From assembly GCA_021813685.1 (NCBI GenBank), contig JAKAJS010000235.1, positions 1 through 35,595 of the forward strand: 35,595 nucleotides of DNA. The letters are read 5' to 3'. Made by a program: the position numbers and the translations under genes. Numbering within the stretch: the first letter of the stretch is position 1; every line of letters begins with the position of its first letter. This document shows positions 28,948-35,595 of the stretch, piece after piece. Origin of the DNA: Deltaproteobacteria bacterium (GTDB lineage Bacteria; Desulfobacterota; Syntrophobacteria; Syntrophobacterales; Syntrophobacteraceae). The notes beneath the pieces are model-generated. The model worked only from the letters and a program-made list of their open reading frames with translations, did no database searches and was not told the origin of the DNA.

Positions 28948-28987
28948 ACCGTCCCGTCCGCTTTCATAGTCCCGGGGTGCGCCCGAA

Positions 28988-30106
28988 TCAATCACTTTCC
29001 ACATACACGCGCGGCACACGCCGGGAAACCGCGCAGGTAAGCTCGTAGGGGATCGTGCCTATTCTTTCGGCCACATCGAGCGTCTGGATGGTCCCCCGGG
29101 CCGTTTCCCCCCACAGGAGCGCTTCATCTCCCACCGCAACAGGCCCTTTTCCGACCTCCACCATGATACAGTCCATGGTGACCGTTCCCACGATGGGATA
29201 GAGCCTCTCCCCGATGAGCACTTCCCCGTTGTTGGTCAATCTGCGGCTGAGGCCGTCGGCATACCCGATCGGAAGCACGGCGACTCTGGTTTCCCCCGGT
29301 GTGGTCCATCTCCTGCCGTAGCTGACGGGATAGCCGCCGGGCATCTCGCGCAGGTGCGCAACATAGGTCTTTAGCGACATCACCTGCCTCGGCGCAATGG
29401 ACCCGCTCGTCTCCCTGGAAGGATAATGGCCGTATAGCAGTATACCGGGCCGCACGGCGTCGAAATAGCTCTGCGGGATATCCAGGATTGCCCCGCTTGC
29501 CGCCATATGGATCATTTTGGGCCTAGCGCCTGCTTTGGAAAGGGCGGAGGTCGCCTCGCCAAACCGGGCAAGCTGGAGATTGGCGTAGGTTTTATCCTTC
29601 TCGTCGGCCGTCGAAAAATGGGTATAGAGTCCCTCCCAGGCGCAGGCGGTCGACCCGCAGAGCCGGTCGAACAGGTCGGCGGCCCTGTGCCACAGCTCCC
29701 CCACTCTCCCCATCCCCGAATCGAGCTTGCAATGGACCCGGGCGCGCAAACCGGAGAGACCCGCACAGCCCTTTTCGATCCACGCGATGTCCTCCGGACC
29801 GAAAACTGTGATGCTCAGGCCCGCTTTCACCGCCTCCGGGATCTGTTCGGGAAAAAGCCTGCCGAACACCAGGATTTGCTGTACGATTCCGCTCTGCCTC
29901 AGTTCCATTGCTTCTTCGAACCGGGCGACCGCAAACATCGAGGCCCCTTCCCGAACAAGCCGCCTTGCCACAACCACTGCGCCATGCCCGTAAGCATCCG
30001 CCTTGATGACGGGGATGACCCCGGCCGCTCCCACCTTTGCCCTGATGTTCCTGAAATTGTAGGCAAGGTTATCCAGGTTTATTTCCGCATACGTCTTACA
30101 ACTCAT
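28988..30106 (-). CDS. alr: Alanine racemase
   Basis: PLP enzyme interconverting L- and D-alanine for peptidoglycan. 372 aa from an ATG preceded by GGGGAT; the frame is open 64 codons further upstream into the neighbouring gene but without family sequence. The PLP lysine is K35 in VIKADAYGHG. The second catalytic Tyr lies in PVSYGRRW, followed by PIGYADGLSR, and the C-terminal domain includes TMDCIMVEVG. It lies 50 bases downstream of the HD-family gene on the same strand, so the two likely form an operon. Confidence 0.97.
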   Translation of the reverse strand: MSCKTYAEINLDNLAYNFRNIRAKVGAAGVIPVIKADAYGHGAVVVARRLVREGASMFAVARFEEAMELRQSGIVQQILVFGRLFPEQIPEAVKAGLSITVFGPEDIAWIEKGCAGLSGLRARVHCKLDSGMGRVGELWHRAADLFDRLCGSTACAWEGLYTHFSTADEKDKTYANLQLARFGEATSALSKAGARPKMIHMAASGAILDIPQSYFDAVRPGILLYGHYPSRETSGSIAPRQVMSLKTYVAHLREMPGGYPVSYGRRWTTPGETRVAVLPIGYADGLSRRLTNNGEVLIGERLYPIVGTVTMDCIMVEVGKGPVAVGDEALLWGETARGTIQTLDVAERIGTIPYELTCAVSRRVPRVYVESD

Positions 30107-30156
30107 AAAATCCCCGTATCGACCCGCATCGGGTGTAAATGAAAACGCAAATCCTC

Positions 30157-32379
30157 TCAGTTTTTGACGGAAGCAGGGGAAACATCGCCGCCTGCCTCCT
30201 CCTGCCACGGATAGGACACGCGGCTGTGAAACGCCGCCGAAACGGCGTCTACCAGCGCAATCCTCACCCTTCCGAGTTCCTCGGTCGTCAGATCGCACTC
30301 GTCTAATTGCCCGTCATCCAACCGTTTTTCGATAATATAGCGAACGATCGCTTCGACTGCAGCCCGGCTGGGCTCGGGCAGGGTTCGCGAGGCGGCTTCG
30401 ACCGCATCGACGATCATGAGGATCGCGGCCTCCCTGCTTTGCGGTTTAGGCCCTGCGTAGCGAAACTCCTTTTCCTCCGGATGGAGATCCGGATCGCCAT
30501 GCCGAGCTTTGTCCCAGAAGTATTCCAAAATCATCGTCCCGTGATGCTGCGGAATGAAATCGAGGATTTTGGGAGGCAGTTTCGCCTTCTTCCCGATGCG
30601 CAGGCCGTTTGTGACATGGGCGATGATGATCTTGGCGGACTCGACGGGCTCCAGTTCGTCATGCGGATTGGAGCCGTTCCCCTGGTTTTCGGTGAAATAG
30701 CCGGGAGTCGCCATTTTCCCGATGTCATGAAAATAGACTCCGGCCCGTAGAAGGGGCACGTTCACCCCGATAGCCTCCCCGGCAGCCTGGGCGAGACTGG
30801 CGACGGACATAGTGTGTTGATAGGTCCCGGGGGCTCTGCTCAGCAGGTCTTTCAAGATCGGGTGTTCCAAATTCGTCCATGCCCCGATTTTGAAGGTGGA
30901 AGTGGAGTGCAGAAAAAATTCGAAAAAAGGCAGGACCGCTGCGGCAAGCGGCGCTGCAGCCAACCCGCCGGCCACCGCCCATCCCACATCATGAAAGGAC
31001 GAAAGGCCGGGAAGGGCGAGCATCAAGGTAGAGGCATTCAACCGGGCGTGAAAAGCCTGGACAAGCCCCTCCCCGTCCAGACTGAAAGCAAGGGCGATAA
31101 GGCCGCAAAAGGCGCCCGCCGCTGCGGCGGGGACAAGGAGTTGGCTCCTTTTTCGTATTGTCCCGCAAGTCAGCAGCGCGGCCATGCCGCCGACCAAAAA
31201 AAAGACCAGGCTCTCTATATTACGCCCGGACATAAAGGCCGCCACAATTGCTGCCATAACGGTCGTAGAGGCAACGGAAACCGGTCTTTGGCCGAGCAGG
31301 ATCAAAGTGAGAGGGACGAACGCGATCGGAAGAAAATAGAGCGGCCAGGAGGTGAGGAGCAGCAGGCCTGCAAAAATCAGTATGGATACGATGAGGGTCG
31401 AGAAGTGAACCGCGTAGGACGGAGCTTCCCCTCTGCGCATCCTGCCCACTTTTGACAGGGCCTCATCATGGAAGACCAGGAGGATGATCAGCGCCACGGC
31501 CACCCAGGATACGCTCAGGTAGAAATCTTTTCGCTGCGCCTGGCGGTTTACGCCAAGAAGCAGCACGTCCGCTTCCGTAAGGGTTTTGCGCACAGGCACG
31601 AGAACCTCCCCGGCATCGTAGTGGATCACGGTGGACGGGTAGCGCTGCACGATTTCTTCGATCCGTCTCTCATTTTCCTTTTGATCATATATCAGGTTGG
31701 GAGCCAGACTGGCGGAGGCGATCGCGATGACCGGGTCGAGCACCTGTTTATCGACCTGCCAGAAAATTTTTTCGGCTTGCCTTCGAAGCTGCTCACGAGC
31801 CTGTCTGATCGTGAGAAACCGGGCGGCGGGATAGGCCACCGTGCCCATAGGCGCGGGGTAGCGCACCTCGGCGGTTTCCTTCCCCTTAAGGGGCCCCGGC
31901 TCCTTTAAAATCCTGTCCTGTAGAAGGGAGTCTTCGATGGCCAGCATGCCTTCGAGCAAATTTTGAAGTCCGGGATAGGCAAGAAGCCGCGAGGCATCAG
32001 CCGGGGTGAGATTTTCGCCGAATTCCTTCTGCACGTAGGCGGAAAGCTCGCCGGCGTCCATAGGGCTCCCCTTGGCCGACGCAGATATTGCGGCGAGCAA
32101 ATTCGCCATCCGCTGCCTGCCGGACCGCTCCTCTGCGGCGGAAAAAATGTAGAGCGGCACATACTGAGAAAGGGCAAGGTTGCGCCTGCCGCCGAAAGCC
32201 TTGGCCTGGTCGAAATCAAAAGGGCGGTATGCCCGAAAAGTAATGGGGGCGGACACCCCCGGCTGGAGACGGAAAAATTTGAGGCCGAAGTTTTGCGCGT
32301 AACTCGCTAGCAGGCTTACAGCTATGCAGATCGCTATCCGGATCGGTTTCATCATATCCCAGCGGTTCGAATCATCCAT
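30157..32379 (-). CDS. 7TM-HD family phosphohydrolase (PgpH-like)
   Basis: 740-aa membrane protein of the 7TMR-HD family. Domain order: an N-terminal membrane helix (about 11-27); a long extracytoplasmic domain to about residue 280 (7TMR-HDED type, Arg/Gln/Glu-rich); a block of about seven hydrophobic helices (about 285-480); and a cytoplasmic HD domain. The metal pair is H551-D552 in YFHDIGKM, with an upstream His in TYQHTMSVA and PQHHGTMILEYF further on. Relatives (Listeria PgpH) hydrolyse c-di-AMP; that substrate is inferred for this protein. The start could also be an ATG 8 or 9 codons later. Family members often sit beside ybeY; here the neighbour is alr. Confidence 0.9.
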   Translation of the reverse strand: MDDSNRWDMMKPIRIAICIAVSLLASYAQNFGLKFFRLQPGVSAPITFRAYRPFDFDQAKAFGGRRNLALSQYVPLYIFSAAEERSGRQRMANLLAAISASAKGSPMDAGELSAYVQKEFGENLTPADASRLLAYPGLQNLLEGMLAIEDSLLQDRILKEPGPLKGKETAEVRYPAPMGTVAYPAARFLTIRQAREQLRRQAEKIFWQVDKQVLDPVIAIASASLAPNLIYDQKENERRIEEIVQRYPSTVIHYDAGEVLVPVRKTLTEADVLLLGVNRQAQRKDFYLSVSWVAVALIILLVFHDEALSKVGRMRRGEAPSYAVHFSTLIVSILIFAGLLLLTSWPLYFLPIAFVPLTLILLGQRPVSVASTTVMAAIVAAFMSGRNIESLVFFLVGGMAALLTCGTIRKRSQLLVPAAAAGAFCGLIALAFSLDGEGLVQAFHARLNASTLMLALPGLSSFHDVGWAVAGGLAAAPLAAAVLPFFEFFLHSTSTFKIGAWTNLEHPILKDLLSRAPGTYQHTMSVASLAQAAGEAIGVNVPLLRAGVYFHDIGKMATPGYFTENQGNGSNPHDELEPVESAKIIIAHVTNGLRIGKKAKLPPKILDFIPQHHGTMILEYFWDKARHGDPDLHPEEKEFRYAGPKPQSREAAILMIVDAVEAASRTLPEPSRAAVEAIVRYIIEKRLDDGQLDECDLTTEELGRVRIALVDAVSAAFHSRVSYPWQEEAGGDVSPASVKN

Positions 32380-32474
32380 TCACGTCAAAGTTTACGAATT
32401 TCTACACTGTATCACTTTAAGGTATTCTGATAAATTAGACAAGTTAACGTCTTGGCGGGAGAGGAGCAGTTACG

Positions 32475-33320
32475 ATGCGTATCATTGAAAAAGTCTGCGA
32501 GATGCAAGAGGTGGCTGACACCTGGCGCTCCGAGCGGGAGAAGATAGCGATTGTCCCCACGATGGGTTTTTTGCACGAAGGCCACCTCAGCCTTTTGCGC
32601 ACCGCGCGAAAGCTCGGAACAAAGTGCGTGATCACGATTTTCGTCAATCCCACGCAATTTGCGCCCACCGAGGATTTCGAAAGTTATCCGCGAGACCTGC
32701 GCAAGGATATTGAGCTTGCCGCCGAAATCGGAACGGACGCAGCGTTTGTCCCGACTATCGAAGAGATGTATCCCGAAGGGTTCCAAACTTTTGTCGAGGT
32801 AACCCGAGTGACCCAAAATCTTTGCGGCGCAAGCCGCCCGATTTTCTTTCGCGGCGTCGCCACGGTAGTGAGCAAATTGTTCCATGCGGTAAAACCCCAT
32901 GTAGCCGTATTCGGCCAAAAGGATTTCCAGCAGCTTGTAGCCGTACGGCGAATGGTGAGGGATCTGAATATGGACATTGAAATCGTGGGCCAGCCGATTG
33001 TGCGCGAAAAGGACGGACTTGCCATGAGCAGCCGCAACGCATATCTGCGCGCCGAGGAGCGGCCCGTGGCCCTGCGGCTCAGCCGCTCCCTGCAGCTTGC
33101 CCGCGAACTGGTCGGTTCGGGCGAAGTGAGCGGAGCGGCGATTTTGAAGACGGTTAACGATTGCCTTACCGCCGGCGGTGGCGCCAGGGTCGATTACGCC
33201 AAGCTTTGCAACCCCGACACCATCGAAGAGGTGCAGACCGTGGAAGGCCCTACTCTTCTGGCCCTGGCCGTGTGGGTAGGAAAGACCCGCCTCATAGACA
33301 ACTGCGTGCTGGGCGGCTAG
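32475..33320 (+). CDS. panC: Pantothenate synthetase
   Basis: ATP-dependent ligase joining pantoate and beta-alanine, the last step to pantothenate for CoA. 281 aa, normal length. The class I nucleotidyltransferase motif HxGH is in PTMGFLHEGHLSLL. Other family patterns are IFVNPTQFAP, VFGQKDFQQLV and the KMSKS-like AMSSRNAYL. The GGGAGAGGAG ribosome binding site is clear. It is divergent from the HD-family gene across a 95-base AT-rich spacer. Its TAG stop overlaps the stop of the convergent ppiD-like gene (shared bases CTAG). panB and panD are not in the window. Confidence 0.97.
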   Translation: MRIIEKVCEMQEVADTWRSEREKIAIVPTMGFLHEGHLSLLRTARKLGTKCVITIFVNPTQFAPTEDFESYPRDLRKDIELAAEIGTDAAFVPTIEEMYPEGFQTFVEVTRVTQNLCGASRPIFFRGVATVVSKLFHAVKPHVAVFGQKDFQQLVAVRRMVRDLNMDIEIVGQPIVREKDGLAMSSRNAYLRAEERPVALRLSRSLQLARELVGSGEVSGAAILKTVNDCLTAGGGARVDYAKLCNPDTIEEVQTVEGPTLLALAVWVGKTRLIDNCVLGG

Positions 33321-35212
33321 ATTTTTCGCAAATATTCGACCTTGGTCTTTTTGGCTATCTCGCCAAGCCAGGTTCTCCACACTGCGGCCTGTTTCTGCTG
33401 CAGGATGGTGGCCGAAATTTGTTCTTCCTGCCTGCTGGTGGGCGCGCCTGCCGGCTTTTTGCCCATAAGCTGGCAGATCATATAGTTGGTCCCGTATTCC
33501 AACGGCTGCTCCGGAAACGGCCGGGATTCCCGAAGCTTGAAGACGCTTTCGAGGCTCTCCCCCTTCAGCAGCGGCATGTACTTGTTCGCATCCTGGCGCG
33601 AGAAGTACTGGCTCTGCAGAAAATCGATCTTGTCGGTTTTTGCCGCAGCCGCAAGGTTTTTTTGCGCCCTTGCCATTTGCAGCGTTGCAGAAGCCTGCTT
33701 GAGGGCGAGTTTCCTTGCTTCGGCCATGCGGAAATCATTTGTGACCCTGTCTTTAACTTTTTCCAGAGGCGCCGGAGCAGGTTTTTGTATCGCTTGCACC
33801 TGCGCCACTGCATAGCCGCCGGGAATCTTCAGCATGTCGCTTATGTCCCCCTGACCCAACCCGAAGAGCTTTTCCCGGACCGAACGGTCAAAGGGGCTGC
33901 CCTGCGCCTCTTTTTCCGAAAGAGTTATCCAGACCGGTGCGGAAGCCTTCATTTTCAGCTCAAGGGCCGCTTTGCCCAAATCCTTCCTGGCATAGGCAAG
34001 ATCTCGAAGATCCTGCGCCTGCTTGTAGGCAAGGTCGCCTGCCCCCTGGCGTTGGAGCTCCTTTACGACCCGGTCTTTTACCTGCTCCAGCGGCAGGACG
34101 CCCGCCTTCTTTTCTTCCTCGACCTTGATGATGTTAAGGCCCGAAGGAGTGCGCACAATCCCGCTTATTTCCCCCGGCTTGAGGGCGAATGCCGCCTTGG
34201 CAAAGGCCGGATCTTTCTGCTTGTAGGAAAAAAACCCCAACTCTCCGCCGTTTTTGGCCGTCGCCTGATCCTGAGAATACTTCTTGGCAAGCGTTGAAAA
34301 ATCCGTTCCCTTTTGCGCCTCCCCCAGGATCTTTTCCGCCTGCGCATTGACCTTTTGCAATTCGGCCTTGGATGCGTCAGGCTTTAGCCGCAGGAGAATG
34401 CGTTGGGCTCGCACCTCTTTTGGCTGCATGAAATCCGCCTCGTTATCTTTGTAATAGTGCTCTATCCGGCTTTCACTCGGGTTGATGCCGTTCTCAAGCT
34501 CTTTCGTGTTGAAGGCGACGTAGGCGATTTCGCGCTTCTCCGGTTCCATGTAGTTGTTCTGGTGCTTCTTGTAGTAGGCCTCGAGGGCAGACTCGTCGAC
34601 GCTCACCCCTTTTTCGAAGGAATAGGGGTCGAACAGCATGTAGGCCACCTGTATCCGGTCATTGTCAAAATGGTAGTAGGACTCGATTTCCTCGCGGCTA
34701 ACGACCGCCTGGCCCGTTATGAACGCCTGGACGTTGGTCGCCGTGATCTCGTCGCGCATCTCCTTTTCGAATATCTCCGGGGTCATCCGATTCTGGTACA
34801 AAACGGCTCGGTACCGCTCAAGATTGAATTTTCCGTTGCTCTGAAAGGCGGGTATTCCGGCGATGGCGGTCCGCACCTGATCGGGAGTCGCCTGCAGACC
34901 AAGCTCTCTCGCCCCCCGCAGAACCAGGTACTGACGCACCAGAGCATCGAGGGCCTGCCTTTTGATGTCGAGCGCGTCCATCAGCTTCTGGGGCACCGTA
35001 CCGCCGAACTGCTTGCGGACCATTTCCACCATATTCTCATATTCTTTTTGATATTCGCTCTGAGTTATATAGTGGTCTCCCACCACCGCGATGTCGGTTG
35101 CATGGCGGGTTTGATAGAGGTAGCCGCCCCATCCGACAAAAACTATGATCAGAGCGATGAGAAGTACCTTTATTCCCCAAGACCGCGAGTGTCTTCTGAC
35201 AAAATCGAGCAT
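33317..35212 (-). CDS. ppiD: PpiD-like periplasmic chaperone / peptidyl-prolyl isomerase
   Basis: Inner-membrane-anchored folding factor, 631 aa (E. coli PpiD is of similar length). An N-terminal membrane helix (about 14-33, IKVLLIALIIVFVGWGGYLY) is followed by a SurA_N-like chaperone region (about 40-200, IPAFQSNGKFNLERYRAVLY). A parvulin domain spans about 265-365, with VRAQRILLRL, FSTLAKKYSQD and GGELGFFSYKQ. A second partial rotamase-like segment and a helical C-terminus follow. It is 52 bases after the small membrane protein gene. It ends on bases shared with the panC stop. Confidence 0.9.
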   Translation of the reverse strand: MLDFVRRHSRSWGIKVLLIALIIVFVGWGGYLYQTRHATDIAVVGDHYITQSEYQKEYENMVEMVRKQFGGTVPQKLMDALDIKRQALDALVRQYLVLRGARELGLQATPDQVRTAIAGIPAFQSNGKFNLERYRAVLYQNRMTPEIFEKEMRDEITATNVQAFITGQAVVSREEIESYYHFDNDRIQVAYMLFDPYSFEKGVSVDESALEAYYKKHQNNYMEPEKREIAYVAFNTKELENGINPSESRIEHYYKDNEADFMQPKEVRAQRILLRLKPDASKAELQKVNAQAEKILGEAQKGTDFSTLAKKYSQDQATAKNGGELGFFSYKQKDPAFAKAAFALKPGEISGIVRTPSGLNIIKVEEEKKAGVLPLEQVKDRVVKELQRQGAGDLAYKQAQDLRDLAYARKDLGKAALELKMKASAPVWITLSEKEAQGSPFDRSVREKLFGLGQGDISDMLKIPGGYAVAQVQAIQKPAPAPLEKVKDRVTNDFRMAEARKLALKQASATLQMARAQKNLAAAAKTDKIDFLQSQYFSRQDANKYMPLLKGESLESVFKLRESRPFPEQPLEYGTNYMICQLMGKKPAGAPTSRQEEQISATILQQKQAAVWRTWLGEIAKKTKVEYLRKI

Positions 35213-35264
35213 TGTTCATCCAATCCTTTTTCCAATTTCAGAATCAGGGCGTGCCCCGCAGGGA

Positions 35265-35474
35265 TCAAAGCGGCTCGGTATGGCGCCGGGCCACGGCAAA
35301 ATAGAGGATCGCGCCCAAAACGGGCAAAGTAGCGACCAGCGCAAACCAGATCACCTTCCATCTTGTCCTGGAAAACCGCCGTCTCGGCACATCCACTATG
35401 GCCCAGAGCGTAGGGATAATCGGTATGAGAAGTATAACAAAAAGTATGAGCATGTTGTACGGGTTGAAGGTCAT
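35265..35474 (-). CDS. Small two-helix membrane protein (PLDc_N-type domain)
   Basis: 69 aa with two membrane helices (about 8-25 and 42-60). The loop between them carries AIVDVPRRRFSRTRWKVIW, and the end reads PVLGAILYFAVARR, matching the phospholipase-D N-terminal anchor domain that often occurs alone as a small protein. Function unknown. The ATG 7 bases after GGGGAG was preferred to a TTG two codons upstream. Probably co-transcribed with the PpiD-like gene. Confidence 0.75.
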   Translation of the reverse strand: MTFNPYNMLILFVILLIPIIPTLWAIVDVPRRRFSRTRWKVIWFALVATLPVLGAILYFAVARRHTEPL

Positions 35475-35573
35475 CGGCAAACTCCCCTGCGCCCTTTTCT
35501 CGACTTGTGGTCCGAAATTCTTCGGGCCGAATTGTTTCGTTTAACGGGAATTTAGCAAAAAGTCAAAAGAAAC

Positions 35574-35595
35574 GAAGCGAGAAGCGGGAAGCGAG
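35574..35595 (+). repeat. Heptanucleotide tandem repeat, second locus (runs off the window)
   Basis: GAAGCGA, GAAGCGG, GAAGCGA and one further base, continuing past the window end. Same unit as at 28913-28947. Confidence 0.75.

Noticed and set aside
31880-31900. Perfect palindrome CCCCTTAAGGGG
   Set aside because: It lies in the 7TM-HD coding region, lacks the flanks of the repeat family, and the codons fit the protein.

Overview
The window (35.6 kb, fairly GC-rich) looks like a chromosomal segment of an anaerobic deltaproteobacterium (Desulfobacterota). A Syntrophobacter-like organism would fit, but that is an inference from gene content and not a sequence match. Pointers are an F1 operon with paired b and b' subunits but no a or c genes, a 2-oxoacid:acceptor oxidoreductase gamma/delta pair, a flavodoxin, and short palindromic intergenic repeats. 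Almost everything is vertical housekeeping content; I see no prophage, transposase, CRISPR array or tRNA.

Region by region. (1) 64-3292, minus strand: 6S RNA, then rny (RNase Y) and tyrS in an ATGA overlap. (2) 3695-9600, minus: ATP synthase genes b'-b-delta-alpha-gamma-beta-epsilon, tightly packed and closed by a rho-independent terminator. (3) 10059-15956, minus: the rod-shape/elongasome cluster mreB-mreC-mreD-mrdA(PBP2)-rodA. (4) 16349-21803, plus: the classical rpmH-rnpA-yidD-yidC-jag-mnmE-rsmG cluster behind a near-consensus promoter. It covers ribosome, RNase P, membrane-protein insertion, tRNA modification and rRNA methylation. It diverges from mreB across a repeat-bearing spacer. (5) 21804-26000: a more mixed stretch holding a four-helix-bundle (S23-type) protein with a truncated tandem copy, a YggS-type PLP protein, an oxidoreductase gamma/delta pair without alpha/beta, and a flavodoxin plus methyltransferase pair. 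(6) 26294-28906, plus: metallo-hydrolase, inositol-phosphate synthase, Uma2-family protein. (7) 28988-35474: alanine racemase and a 7TM-HD phosphohydrolase (minus), panC (plus), PpiD-like chaperone and a small membrane protein (minus).

Functionally, regions 3 and 4 with alr form a cell-envelope growth block: MreBCD positions the RodA/PBP2 synthase, Alr supplies D-alanine, and YidC/YidD insert membrane proteins. No coherent novel defence or biosynthetic system is evident. The most unusual signals are small-scale: a tandem 9-bp repeat encoding R-S-Y/M-T-Y/R-S-Y, found identical in a gene and its truncated copy; a palindromic repeat read in frame inside a methyltransferase; heptanucleotide repeats at two loci; and two convergent gene pairs that share stop-codon bases.
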